From NCBI GenBank assembly GCA_947453145.1, contig CANGFA010000018.1, positions 1 to 47,364 on the forward strand: DNA of 47,364 nt. Reading direction: 5' to 3'. The translations under genes were made by a program, and so were the position numbers. This DNA comes from Bacteroidota bacterium (lineage in GTDB: Bacteria; Bacteroidota; Bacteroidia; Chitinophagales; Chitinophagaceae). Each line of letters starts with the position of its first letter. Position 1 is the stretch's first letter. Below, piece after piece: positions 1-7,901 of the stretch. Under the pieces are notes generated by a model. It worked only from the letters and a program-made list of their open reading frames with translations. It ran no database searches and was not told where the DNA came from.

Positions 1-144
1 CATCCTCTTCGCCTAGATTGCTCCCTGCGGTCGCATCCTCTTCGCCTAGATTGCTCCCTGCGGTCGCATCCTCTTCGCCTAGATTGCTCCCTGCGGTCGC
101 ATCCTCTTCGCCTAGATTGCTCCCTGCGGTCGCATCCTCTTCGC
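1..144. repeat. 33-bp tandem repeat array, truncated by window edge
   Basis: Four identical 33-bp units fill positions 1-132 and a 12-bp partial unit follows to 144. The array starts before the window. The unit length is a multiple of three. On the minus strand the repeat stays open as an 11-residue unit (GEEDATAGSNL). On plus it can be read as LPAVASSSPRL. No family is recognised and no initiating ATG is visible on minus, so I treat it as intergenic repeat DNA. The G+C content is clearly higher than in the surrounding sequence. Confidence 0.9.
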
Positions 145-336
145 ATTGGTCGTACCCAAAGCCCTTCAAAAACTTCAACGTAGTTGATGTTTTTGCTGTT
201 TCGTTCTTTTCACCGAACAAAAGCACTCGCTTCGCTCGTCAGATATAAATCCTTGTCTGTTTTAAATAGCAAGCTATTTACACATCCAATGCTTCATATC
301 TTTCACTTCGTGGCTTTTGTTTCGGGTCTTTGCACG
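145..336. other. Intergenic stretch without a supported gene
   Basis: This lies between the tandem array and the tRNA-Arg terminator. Short open frames exist on both strands, but none has a recognisable domain, a plausible start context or coding-like composition. A minus-strand frame runs from a stop near 233 straight into the repeat array without an ATG. It could be the tail of an unrecognised or decayed gene that continues to the left of the window. Confidence 0.5.
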
Positions 337-365
337 AAAAAGCCCACGCTGTTTGCGTGGGCTTT
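337..365 (-). terminator. Rho-independent terminator after tRNA-Arg
   Basis: The arms at 339-349 and 355-365 are perfectly complementary (AAAGCCCACGC and its complement) around a 5-nt loop. On the minus strand a run of T follows at 341-337, directly after the tRNA 3' end at 367. Confidence 0.85.
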
Positions 366-366
366 G

Positions 367-440
367 TGACCCCGTCAGGATTCAAACCTGAAACCTTTTG
401 ATCCGTAGTCAAATACTCTATTCAGTTGAGCTACGGGGCC
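367..440 (-). tRNA. tRNA-Arg (anticodon ACG)
   Basis: The 74-nt minus-strand transcript folds as a cloverleaf. The acceptor stem is GGCCCCG with CGGGGTC (one G-U pair). The D arm is GCTC/GAGT. The anticodon stem is TTTGA/TCAAA with loop CTACGGA, giving anticodon ACG. The T arm is TCAGG/CCTGA with loop TTTGAAT. The discriminator base is A and CCA is not encoded. ACG is normally edited to ICG, so one tRNA reads CGU, CGC and CGA. The gene has its own promoter at 473-503 and a terminator directly downstream, so it is a single-tRNA transcription unit. Confidence 0.95.
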
Positions 441-472
441 AGACCATTTCCTAGCTAGGCTAGAAAGGGGTG

Positions 473-503
473 CAAATATAGCCCAAAATCCTATTTTACC
501 AAA
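473..503 (-). promoter_or_regulatory. Bacteroidota-type promoter of tRNA-Arg
   Basis: On minus, TTTG (-33) at 503-500 and TATATTTG (-7, TAnnTTTG) at 480-473 are separated by 19 nt, matching the promoter consensus described for Bacteroides and Flavobacterium. The predicted start is near 467. The short leader to 440 holds an imperfect hairpin around a CTAGC/GCTAG core that could serve 5' processing. Confidence 0.75.
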
Positions 504-533
504 GTATTTAGGGGTTTTATTAGCTAAATAATA

Positions 534-2432
534 CTAGTAATGCCATCTTACAAATGCCTCAATAGCTGCATATTTTGTAAGTCCTAATCTTGCATATAAG
601 TTGGCGGTATTGGCATTGCGTATCTCGGCTCTTTGCCAAAATTCCCTGGCATCAGTACCTTGAAATGGAACACTGTCTTTTTGAGACTGATGAATAAATA
701 TACCAAAGCGTTTTTTCATTACTTGATCCGGGCTCATAGGTACTGCCATTTCAATTTCTGAAATATCCCATTCCTGCCAAGCACCTTTATACAACCAAAC
801 CCAACAATCATTTATCCAATCTTCACCTGCGGCTTTTAAACGTCGCATACTTTCAAATATCACTTCCAAACAAACCTTATGCGTTCCATGCGGATCGGCC
901 AAATCGCCTGCACAATATATTTGATGAGGTTTTACTTTTCTAAGTAATTCCATGGTGATGGTCACATCTTGTTCTCCCATTGGTTTTTTATCAATAGCAC
1001 CTGTTTCGTAAAATGGAAGATTTAAGAAATGATAATTATCCTCTGCTATACCTACATAACGGCAGGTTGCTTTGGCTTCACATCTTCTTATTAATCCTTT
1101 AATGGCTCTTATTTCGTTGGTGTCTAATTCACCTGCTTTTTTACCGCCTAGAAAAGATCTTGCCTCCGTTAAAATTTCGTTACTTTTTTTATTATCTATA
1201 CCAAACATTTCTTCAAATCCAACTGCAAAGTCTAAAAAGCGTGTTACAAATTCATCGGTAACTGCAATGTTCCCACTGGTTTGATAGCCTACATGCACTT
1301 CATGACCTTGATCGTGTAAACGCATGAAAGTACCACCCATACTTATGATGTCATCATCCGGATGCGGAGAAAAAATCATTACACGTTTTGGATGGGGTGT
1401 GCTACGTTCGGGATGTGCAGGTATGACAGCATTGGGTTTACCACCGGGCCATCCTGTAATTGAATCACGTAACATATAAAATACTTGTAAATTAATATCA
1501 TATACCGATTCTTTTAACACCAATAAATCGGCTAAGCTATTTTCTTTATAATCATCTGCTGTTAAACTCAATACGGTCTTATCTAATTTTAAAGCCAATT
1601 CAATTACGGCTTTCTTTATCATTTGTGGCGTCCAGTCATTTGTGCCAGTTAACCAGGGTGCTTTATTACGTGTTAATTCTGCTGCAGCATACTCGTCTAT
1701 GATAAAAGTACAGTCGTCATGATTTTGCAATACACTTGCAGGGATTTGTTCTGTTACATCACCTTCTACCGCCTTGGCTACAATATCTGCTTTATTTCCC
1801 CAGGCTAATAAAACTATTTTCTTGGCTTTCATGATACTGCTAATACCCACTGTAATAGCCAGTCTTGGAACTTTATTTAAATCATGCCATTCATATAAAT
1901 TGGCCATTCTGGTTTGATGATCTAAATGAATAACCCTTGTTTTGGAATGGAAACTGGAGCCTGGTTCGTTAAATCCGATATGTCCATTTTTTCCTATACC
2001 TAATATTTGTAAATCTATACCTCCAATTTTTTCAATGGTTTGTTCGTAGGCAACACAGCTTTCTTTTAATTCGTCCTTGTTCCATTCTGAATTAGGTAAA
2101 TTAATATTTTTTGGATCTATATCTACATGATTAAATAAATGACGATGCATAAAACTCCAATAGCTTTGGTAAGCTTTTCTTGGAATAGGATAGTACTCAT
2201 CTAAATTAATAGTAATTACATTTTTAAAACTTAAGCCTTCTTCCTTGTGCATGCGCACTAATTCCTTATATAATAAAATTGGAGTGGCACCTGTTGCCAT
2301 ACCCAAAACACAAGGCAAATTTTGAGCTTGCTTTTCGCGTATTAATTTTGCAATTTGAGTAGCCAATGCATTGGACCCTTCTGTAGGGGTCTTATAAATT
2401 TTTACCGGTACTTTTTCAAATAATTCTATCAT
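534..2432 (-). CDS. nagB: Glucosamine-6-phosphate deaminase fused to a LmbE/PIG-L domain
   Basis: 632 residues, more than twice the length of a plain NagB. Residues 1-260 are the NagB fold, which converts glucosamine-6-phosphate to fructose-6-phosphate and ammonia. The expected active-site positions are Asp78 (LDEY), His151 and Glu156 (NGHIGFNEP). The position of E. coli Asp141 is Asn149 here. Residues about 345-570 look like a zinc-dependent PIG-L/LmbE deacetylase, with HPDD at 357-360 and HGTH at 515-518. A single chain could therefore deacetylate and deaminate an amino-sugar, but the substrate of the second domain is unknown. Similar two-domain proteins are annotated in Bacteroides. The pyk terminator separates it from pyk upstream, so it probably has its own weak promoter (TATATTTA about 20 nt before the ATG). 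Confidence 0.93.
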   Translation of the reverse strand: MIELFEKVPVKIYKTPTEGSNALATQIAKLIREKQAQNLPCVLGMATGATPILLYKELVRMHKEEGLSFKNVITINLDEYYPIPRKAYQSYWSFMHRHLFNHVDIDPKNINLPNSEWNKDELKESCVAYEQTIEKIGGIDLQILGIGKNGHIGFNEPGSSFHSKTRVIHLDHQTRMANLYEWHDLNKVPRLAITVGISSIMKAKKIVLLAWGNKADIVAKAVEGDVTEQIPASVLQNHDDCTFIIDEYAAAELTRNKAPWLTGTNDWTPQMIKKAVIELALKLDKTVLSLTADDYKENSLADLLVLKESVYDINLQVFYMLRDSITGWPGGKPNAVIPAHPERSTPHPKRVMIFSPHPDDDIISMGGTFMRLHDQGHEVHVGYQTSGNIAVTDEFVTRFLDFAVGFEEMFGIDNKKSNEILTEARSFLGGKKAGELDTNEIRAIKGLIRRCEAKATCRYVGIAEDNYHFLNLPFYETGAIDKKPMGEQDVTITMELLRKVKPHQIYCAGDLADPHGTHKVCLEVIFESMRRLKAAGEDWINDCWVWLYKGAWQEWDISEIEMAVPMSPDQVMKKRFGIFIHQSQKDSVPFQGTDAREFWQRAEIRNANTANLYARLGLTKYAAIEAFVRWHY

Positions 2433-2462
2433 AATAATCGGTCATTTTTGATTATAAATATA

Positions 2463-2494
2463 CAAAAAAAACGCTCTTTTTTAGGGAGCGTTTT
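2463..2494 (-). terminator. Rho-independent terminator after pyk
   Basis: Nine perfect pairs (AAAACGCTC at 2468-2476 with its complement at 2486-2494) are followed on minus by a run of eight T. It lies 7 nt beyond the pyk stop codon. Confidence 0.85.
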
Positions 2495-2500
2495 AAGTAT

Positions 2501-3952
2501 TTAATCTACTTTACTAATTTTAATCATATTGGTAGGTAAGTGTAATTGAACAGGTGTACTGCCTGTATTTACTACGATATCCTCTAATTTTACAAAACCA
2601 TTATCCTTTAAAACTTTAATTTGATCGGTTATAATTTTATCTACACTTTCTTCTTTATCATAATAAAATGCTTTTACTCCCCAACTTAAACTCAATTGAT
2701 TTACTAAACTTTTTTCTTTGGTAAAAATAAATAAGGGAGATTTTGGACGGAAACTGCTTAACATAAATGCTGTGTATCCACTTTGTGTCATACCAACTAG
2801 TCCTTGTGCATTTGCATGTTCAGCTAAACTGCAAGCATTGTAACATAAAGCATCACTAACAAAAGAGGGAGAGTGAGGTTGCGGTTTTAAATCTTCGGAT
2901 CGATTATAATTATAACCATATTGTTCTACTTCAGATATAATTTTACGCATGGTTTCAATCACCAAAACTGGGAATTGACCTGTTGCAGTTTCTCCGCTTA
3001 ACATAACTGCATCTGCACCTTCAATAACTGCATTAGCAACATCGGTAATTTCAGAACGGTTAGGTTTTACGCGATCAATCATAGACTCCATCATTTGTGT
3101 TGCTACAATTACAGGTTTTGCTCTATGTAAGCATTTCTTAATAATCTCTTTTTGGATTAATGGAATTTTTTCCACTGGTAATTCAACTCCTAAGTCTCCA
3201 CGCGCAACCATAATACCATCACTTGCAATTATAATGTCTCTCAAGTTTACAATGGCTTCAGGCATTTCAATTTTTGCAATAATCTTAGATTTGCTTTTGT
3301 GTTTATTTAAGATTTCTCTTAACATTTCAATATCTGCAACTCTTTTTACAAAGCTTAATGCAACCCAGTCTAATTCTTCTTTAATAATAAATTCAGCATC
3401 TATTAAATCTTTCTCTGTTAAAGCAGGTAAAGAAATTTTAGTATCTGGAAGGTTTAATCCTTTTTTTGAAGAAATAATACCTCCTAAACTTACCATTACT
3501 TTTACATCATTGTTGGCTTCTACACTTTGTACTTTTACTTCAATTTTGCCATCGTCAATCATAATGGTATTGCCCACCACCACATCACCAGCAAGGTTAG
3601 GGTAGGATACATAAATTTTTTCCATGGTACCAATGCACTTTTCATTTGTCAATGTCAGTACATCACCCACTTTTACTTCTAAACGGTTATTTTCAATTTC
3701 ACCTACTCTTAATTTAGGACCTTGTAAGTCACCCAAAATGGCAACGGTACAACCTAGTTCTTTATTAATGCCACGAATATTATCAATGATTTTCTTTTTG
3801 TCTTCATGACTTCCGTGTGAAAAGTTTAAACGAAATACATTCACACCTGCTATCACTAATGCTTTTAATTGATCATAGGTTTCGCAGGCAGGGCCTACCG
3901 TAGCAACAATCTTTGTTCTGTGATGTGTTTGTTTTAAATTTTGTTCGCTCAT
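2501..3952 (-). CDS. pyk: Pyruvate kinase
   Basis: 483 residues, the usual length for a bacterial pyruvate kinase, which transfers phosphate from phosphoenolpyruvate to ADP in the last step of glycolysis. Visible signatures are KIVATVGPA and RLNFSHGSHEDK near the N-terminus, GDLQGPKLRVG before the B domain, MVARGDLGVE in the catalytic barrel, and VATQMMESMI and MLSGETATGQFP further on. The C-terminal third is the allosteric domain. It lies 57 nt downstream of pfkA on the same strand with no terminator between, so the two are probably one glycolytic transcript ending at the hairpin at 2463-2494. Confidence 0.97.
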   Translation of the reverse strand: MSEQNLKQTHHRTKIVATVGPACETYDQLKALVIAGVNVFRLNFSHGSHEDKKKIIDNIRGINKELGCTVAILGDLQGPKLRVGEIENNRLEVKVGDVLTLTNEKCIGTMEKIYVSYPNLAGDVVVGNTIMIDDGKIEVKVQSVEANNDVKVMVSLGGIISSKKGLNLPDTKISLPALTEKDLIDAEFIIKEELDWVALSFVKRVADIEMLREILNKHKSKSKIIAKIEMPEAIVNLRDIIIASDGIMVARGDLGVELPVEKIPLIQKEIIKKCLHRAKPVIVATQMMESMIDRVKPNRSEITDVANAVIEGADAVMLSGETATGQFPVLVIETMRKIISEVEQYGYNYNRSEDLKPQPHSPSFVSDALCYNACSLAEHANAQGLVGMTQSGYTAFMLSSFRPKSPLFIFTKEKSLVNQLSLSWGVKAFYYDKEESVDKIITDQIKVLKDNGFVKLEDIVVNTGSTPVQLHLPTNMIKISKVD

Positions 3953-4009
3953 TATTTTGTTGTTAGGTATATGTTGGGGTTAATTTACTTGTGTTTTGTG
4001 CTGTACATT

Positions 4010-4996
4010 TTAACTAGCTAAGATTTTTACAATTTTTAGCCATTCTTCAGAAATTTTTTGTTTTGCTTTTACCGCATTATCAAGTGGTGTATATTTCATT
4101 TTGTTATCTTCGATACCTACCATTACATTATGTTTGCCATTTAATAAACATTCAACAGCATGGTAGCCCATTCTGCTTGCAATTAAACGATCTAAACAAC
4201 TTGGGGCACCACCTCTTTGAATATGACCTAATATACAAACACGAATATCTGCATTGGGTAAACGTTGTTTTAAGAAATCTCCAACTTGATTAGCGCCGCC
4301 AAATTCATCTCCTTCGGCCACGATAATTAGGTTTACTAATTTTTTTCTTTTTTCTTTCTCTACTAATGATTTTACCAATGCCTCCATATCTGTTTTAGAT
4401 TCTGGAATTAATATATTTTCGGCACCAGTAGCAATACCACTATGTAAAGCAATATAACCAGCATCTCGACCCATGACCTCTACTACAAATAAACGGTCAT
4501 GCGCATCGGCAGTATCTCTAATTTTATCTATGGCTTCTACTGCCGTGTTTACAGCTGTGTCAAACCCAATGGTAAAATCACTTCCTGCAATGTCTTTATC
4601 AATTGTTCCTGGTAAACCAATACAAGGAATATCAAACTCGTTACTAAATTTTTGTGCCCCTTTAAAGCTACCATCTCCACCTATGACAACGATGCCATTA
4701 ATGCCTCTTTTTTTAAGATGCTCATATGCAACTTGACGTCCCTCGGTGGTGAAAAATTCTTTACTTCTAGCAGTTTTTAAAATTGTACCACCTCTTTGAA
4801 TAATATTTGCAACAGATTTGGAATCCATTTCAAAAATATCGTCCTCAATCAAACCATTATATCCTCTAGTAACACCAAATACCTCTAAACCGTGGAAAAC
4901 GCTTGTTCTAACCACAGCTCTAATAGCTGCATTCATACCTGGGGCATCGCCTCCTGAAGTTAATACGGCGATTTTGGTTACTTTTTTAGCTGACAT
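4010..4996 (-). CDS. pfkA: ATP-dependent 6-phosphofructokinase
   Basis: 328 residues, a typical bacterial PfkA, phosphorylating fructose-6-phosphate to the 1,6-bisphosphate. The nucleotide loop LTSGGDAPGMNAAIR, the GGDGS motif and PGTIDKD are visible. Gly in GGDGS and in PGT fits ATP rather than pyrophosphate as donor. EVMGRDAGYIAL and GHIQRGGAPSCLDR are substrate- and effector-side motifs. It is the first gene of a pfkA-pyk pair. A promoter lies at 5069-5099 and a palindrome sits in the predicted 5' leader at 5023-5044. Confidence 0.97.
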   Translation of the reverse strand: MSAKKVTKIAVLTSGGDAPGMNAAIRAVVRTSVFHGLEVFGVTRGYNGLIEDDIFEMDSKSVANIIQRGGTILKTARSKEFFTTEGRQVAYEHLKKRGINGIVVIGGDGSFKGAQKFSNEFDIPCIGLPGTIDKDIAGSDFTIGFDTAVNTAVEAIDKIRDTADAHDRLFVVEVMGRDAGYIALHSGIATGAENILIPESKTDMEALVKSLVEKEKRKKLVNLIIVAEGDEFGGANQVGDFLKQRLPNADIRVCILGHIQRGGAPSCLDRLIASRMGYHAVECLLNGKHNVMVGIEDNKMKYTPLDNAVKAKQKISEEWLKIVKILAS

Positions 4997-5022
4997 AATT
5001 TATTCAATTGTACTTTAAGGTG

Positions 5023-5044
5023 TTGATTTACAATCGTAAATCAA
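5023..5044. promoter_or_regulatory. Palindrome in the pfkA 5' leader (candidate operator or RNA hairpin)
   Basis: TTGATTTAC and GTAAATCAA form nine perfect pairs around the 4-nt centre AATC. CAATTG occurs on both sides (5005-5010 and 5042-5047). The palindrome lies about 20-40 nt downstream of the predicted pfkA start and 180 nt upstream of the divergent peptidase gene. Its function is inferred only from position and symmetry. Confidence 0.45.
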
Positions 5045-5068
5045 TTGACTATCGTCTAAACGGAGCCC

Positions 5069-5099
5069 CAAATTTAAACATTTGATACCAATTTTCAAC
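5069..5099 (-). promoter_or_regulatory. Candidate promoter of pfkA-pyk
   Basis: On minus, TAAATTTG at 5076-5069 matches the TAnnTTTG -7 box. GTTG at 5099-5096 supplies a TTG -33 core with a 19-nt spacer. The predicted start near 5063 gives a leader of about 66 nt. Confidence 0.6.
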
Positions 5100-5224
5100 G
5101 ATATCGTTTTCGATGTGGGTATTTTTATCTGATTTTGCAATCAAACGTTAGTATTTTAGTCATCATTCATACAAATTTCATTTGTTGGATAGGTTTTATT
5201 ATTAAATTCATTCAAATTATTCAT

Positions 5225-7639
5225 ATGAAGAAAAAATCTAAATTATTATTTCTTGTCGTTTTTATGAGCTGTATTTTTTTAAGCTTATCAGCGCAAGACA
5301 ATGCAGGTTATCAAGTGCCACCAAAAGTAATTGCCGATTTATTATTGGCACCACCTACACCTAGTGTAAGTGTAAATGCTACCGCCAAATATATGTTGTT
5401 GATGGAGCGTAATTCATATCCCTCTGTGGAAGAATTAGGACAGCCCGAATTAAAAATTGCTGGGCTCCGTATTAATCCATTAAATGCTTCTTTAACTAGA
5501 CAAACCTATATTAATCGTTTAGTGTTAAAGCAGATTGGTACGGACAAGGAGTTAACCATTAAAGGGATGCCTACTAATTTATCGGCATTGAGTCCTGTGT
5601 GGAATCACGCAGAAAATAAAATTGCATTTTTTAATGTACTAGCTAGCAGGGTAGAAGTTTATGTAATTGATATTGCTAGTTTATCTTGTAAGAAAATAAA
5701 TACTGCTTCAGCTAATTTAGTTTTAGGAAACACTTTAATATGGTTGGATGACAATAATGTCTTGTATAAAACCAATGTGAATGATCCAGCAAATGTGGCT
5801 AAAAAACCAATAACTCCAAAAGGACCTACGATTCAAGAAAACTTAGGTAAAGTGGCTCCTAGTGTTACCTATCAGGATTTAATTAAGTCGCCATTTGATG
5901 AATATTTATTTGAGTATTTTACAACTGTTCAATTGGTTAAAAACAATAATGGGGTAGAGATAAAAATTGGGAAACCTAATATTTTATCAAGTATTGCTGT
6001 CGCGCCCAACAAGCAGTATTTTTTAACACGCACTTTAAATAAACCATTCTCTTATTTAGTAACTTCTTACGGATTTGCTTCTAATGTAGACATCACCGAT
6101 GCAAAAGGAAATGTGGTACATAGTTTAGGTGCTTTTCCTTCGGCAGAAAACACACCTTCGGGGTATGATAATGTTCAAAATATTGCCCGCGGATTTGATT
6201 GGAGAAATGACCAGCCCGCTGCCATTGTTTATGCAATGCCATTGGATAGTGGAATCATAAAAAAGAAAGTTCCTTTTCATGATGCTGTTTTTGCTTTAGA
6301 AGCTCCTTTTAATGGTTCTCCCAAGGAATTATTTAAAACGGAAACCAGATATAGTAGAACCAATTGGGGTAATGATCAAGTTGCTTTAGTGTCTGAACAA
6401 TTAAGATCTAAACAACAGTATAAAGTAAGTTTGTATAACAGTAAAACCAATAGCATAAGCACTTTATATGAGGGCAATAGCACAGACCTGTATAATAATC
6501 CTGGTAATCCGGTTACAGAAAAAAATAGTTTTGGTGAAGACGTACTTGCCATATCAAAGGACGGTCAAACCATTTTCTTTAACAATACTACAGGTGCTTC
6601 TGCAAAAGGAGATTTACCTTATTTAGCAAAGTTTAATATTCAAACAAAAAGTAAAGAAATTTTATGGAGATGTGCTGATTATTGTTTTGAATATGTAGCA
6701 GATGTCTTAGATATTAATAATTTAAAAGTAATTACGCGTCGTGAAACGGAGAAAGATGTGCCTAATTATTTTATTAGAGAAGGTAATGCCTTAGCAAATA
6801 CCACAGCTTTAACTCATTTCATGAATCCATATAGTGGCATGGAGGGAGTTACTAAAGAAAAAATTAAATACAAGCGTAAGGATGGTATTGATTTAACAGG
6901 CGATTTGTATTTGCCAAAAGGGTATGATAAACTAAAAGATGGTCCATTGCCAACCGTAATTTGGGCATATCCTAGAGAGTTTACCAATGCTGCTGACGCA
7001 AGTCAAATTAGAGGTAACCAACACAAATTTACCATGTTGTCTTGGGCATCTCCAGTGTTTTATGTAACACAGGGGTATGCTATTTTAGACAATGCCGAAA
7101 TGCCCATTGTAGCTACATCCCCTGATAAAAAACCAAACGACGATTTTGTGAATCAATTAGGATTAAATGCATCTGCCGCAATTGATAAATTAGTAGAAAT
7201 GGGTGTTGGAGACAGAAATAGAATGGCAGTAGGAGGTCATAGTTATGGTGCATTCATGACGGCCAACTTATTAGCACACACTAATTTATTTAAAACAGGT
7301 ATTGCACGAAGCGGTGCTTATAACAGAACACTTACTCCATTTGGCTTTCAAAATGAAGAACGTACTTTTTGGCAAGCACCACAATTGTATTTAGAGATGA
7401 GTCCATTTGCATTTGCTGATAAAATTAAAGCGCCTATTTTATTGACCCATGGTGAAATGGATGATAACACAGGTACTTTCCCAATTAATAGTGAGCGCTT
7501 ATATGCAGCTATTAAAGGTCATGGTGGTACCGCAAGATTTGTATACTTACCTTACGAAGCACATAGCTACCGTGGTAAAGAAAATTTATTGCACTTGTTG
7601 TATGAGCAAGGTCGTTGGTTAGATAAGTATTTAAAATAG
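5225..7639 (+). CDS. Secreted S9 family serine peptidase (glutamyl endopeptidase-like)
   Basis: 804 residues from the ATG at 5225, chosen because it begins a clear signal peptide (MKKKSKLLFLVVFMSCIFLS, cleavage after LSAQ). The frame is open for 30 more codons upstream, without a signal-peptide start. Residues of about 50-570 are the predicted beta-propeller, followed by an alpha/beta hydrolase domain. The predicted triad is Ser673 (GGHSYGA), Asp746 (HGEMDD) and His780 (EAHSYRG). The segment PTVIWAYPREFTNAADASQI resembles the plant chloroplast glutamyl endopeptidase group (S9D), so cleavage after acidic residues is a reasonable guess. It probably acts in the periplasm. The last codons form one arm of a 25-bp inverted repeat. 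Confidence 0.9.
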   Translation: MKKKSKLLFLVVFMSCIFLSLSAQDNAGYQVPPKVIADLLLAPPTPSVSVNATAKYMLLMERNSYPSVEELGQPELKIAGLRINPLNASLTRQTYINRLVLKQIGTDKELTIKGMPTNLSALSPVWNHAENKIAFFNVLASRVEVYVIDIASLSCKKINTASANLVLGNTLIWLDDNNVLYKTNVNDPANVAKKPITPKGPTIQENLGKVAPSVTYQDLIKSPFDEYLFEYFTTVQLVKNNNGVEIKIGKPNILSSIAVAPNKQYFLTRTLNKPFSYLVTSYGFASNVDITDAKGNVVHSLGAFPSAENTPSGYDNVQNIARGFDWRNDQPAAIVYAMPLDSGIIKKKVPFHDAVFALEAPFNGSPKELFKTETRYSRTNWGNDQVALVSEQLRSKQQYKVSLYNSKTNSISTLYEGNSTDLYNNPGNPVTEKNSFGEDVLAISKDGQTIFFNNTTGASAKGDLPYLAKFNIQTKSKEILWRCADYCFEYVADVLDINNLKVITRRETEKDVPNYFIREGNALANTTALTHFMNPYSGMEGVTKEKIKYKRKDGIDLTGDLYLPKGYDKLKDGPLPTVIWAYPREFTNAADASQIRGNQHKFTMLSWASPVFYVTQGYAILDNAEMPIVATSPDKKPNDDFVNQLGLNASAAIDKLVEMGVGDRNRMAVGGHSYGAFMTANLLAHTNLFKTGIARSGAYNRTLTPFGFQNEERTFWQAPQLYLEMSPFAFADKIKAPILLTHGEMDDNTGTFPINSERLYAAIKGHGGTARFVYLPYEAHSYRGKENLLHLLYEQGRWLDKYLK

Positions 7640-7681
7640 ATTTTTTTAAAGAAAATAAAAAAATCTATTTTAAATACTTAT
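7623..7681 (+). repeat. 25-bp perfect inverted repeat spanning the S9 peptidase stop codon
   Basis: Arm 7623-7647 is exactly complementary to 7657-7681, with a 9-nt loop. The left arm contains the last coding codons and the TAG stop at 7637-7639. The right arm recurs at 7761-7785 (identical) and at 7865-7889 (one mismatch), as part of the 104-bp repeat. The stem is almost entirely A+T. In RNA it would make a long stem at the 3' end of the coding region. Confidence 0.85.
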
Positions 7682-7709
7682 TCATTTTTGATTTTTACTA
7701 CTTATACCT

Positions 7710-7746
7710 AAAAGGGGTTCATCTTTGCAGATGACCCCTTTTTGTA
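7710..7746 (+). terminator. Terminator, first copy
   Basis: The arms 7710-7724 and 7729-7742 pair AAAAGGGG plus TCATCT with one bulged T, a TTGC loop and a T run after it. The opposite strand also ends in TTTT, so it could stop transcription from both convergent genes. Confidence 0.8.
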
Positions 7747-7813
7747 TTTTTAAAGAAAATAAAAAAATCTATTTTAAATACTTATTCATTTTTGATTTTT
7801 ACTACTTATACCT

Positions 7814-7850
7814 AAAAGGGGTTCATCTTTGCAGATGACCCCTTTTTGTA
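7814..7850 (+). terminator. Terminator, second identical copy
   Basis: This is an exact duplicate of the hairpin 104 bp upstream, with the same bulge, loop and T run. On minus it would be the first terminator met by ABC-F transcripts. Confidence 0.8.
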
Positions 7851-7901
7851 TTTTTAAAGAAAATAAAAAAATCTATTTGAAATACTTATTTCTATTTTAT
7901 A

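Larger units (their letters stand above)
7643..7889. repeat. 104-bp tandem duplication carrying a terminator
   Basis: Unit 1 (7643-7746) and unit 2 (7747-7850) are identical. A partial third copy runs from 7851 to about 7889 with one mismatch. Each full unit contains an A+T-rich segment and a GGGGTTCATCT-type terminator hairpin. The array fills the gap between the convergent S9 peptidase and ABC-F genes. Confidence 0.93.

Noticed and set aside
1..144. CRISPR array
   Set aside because: The units are directly adjacent with no spacers, and no cas gene is present.
18..248. Open frame of 76 codons through the 33-bp repeats on plus
   Set aside because: It consists mainly of the repeat translated three times; no domain, and the non-repeat tail is not coding-like.
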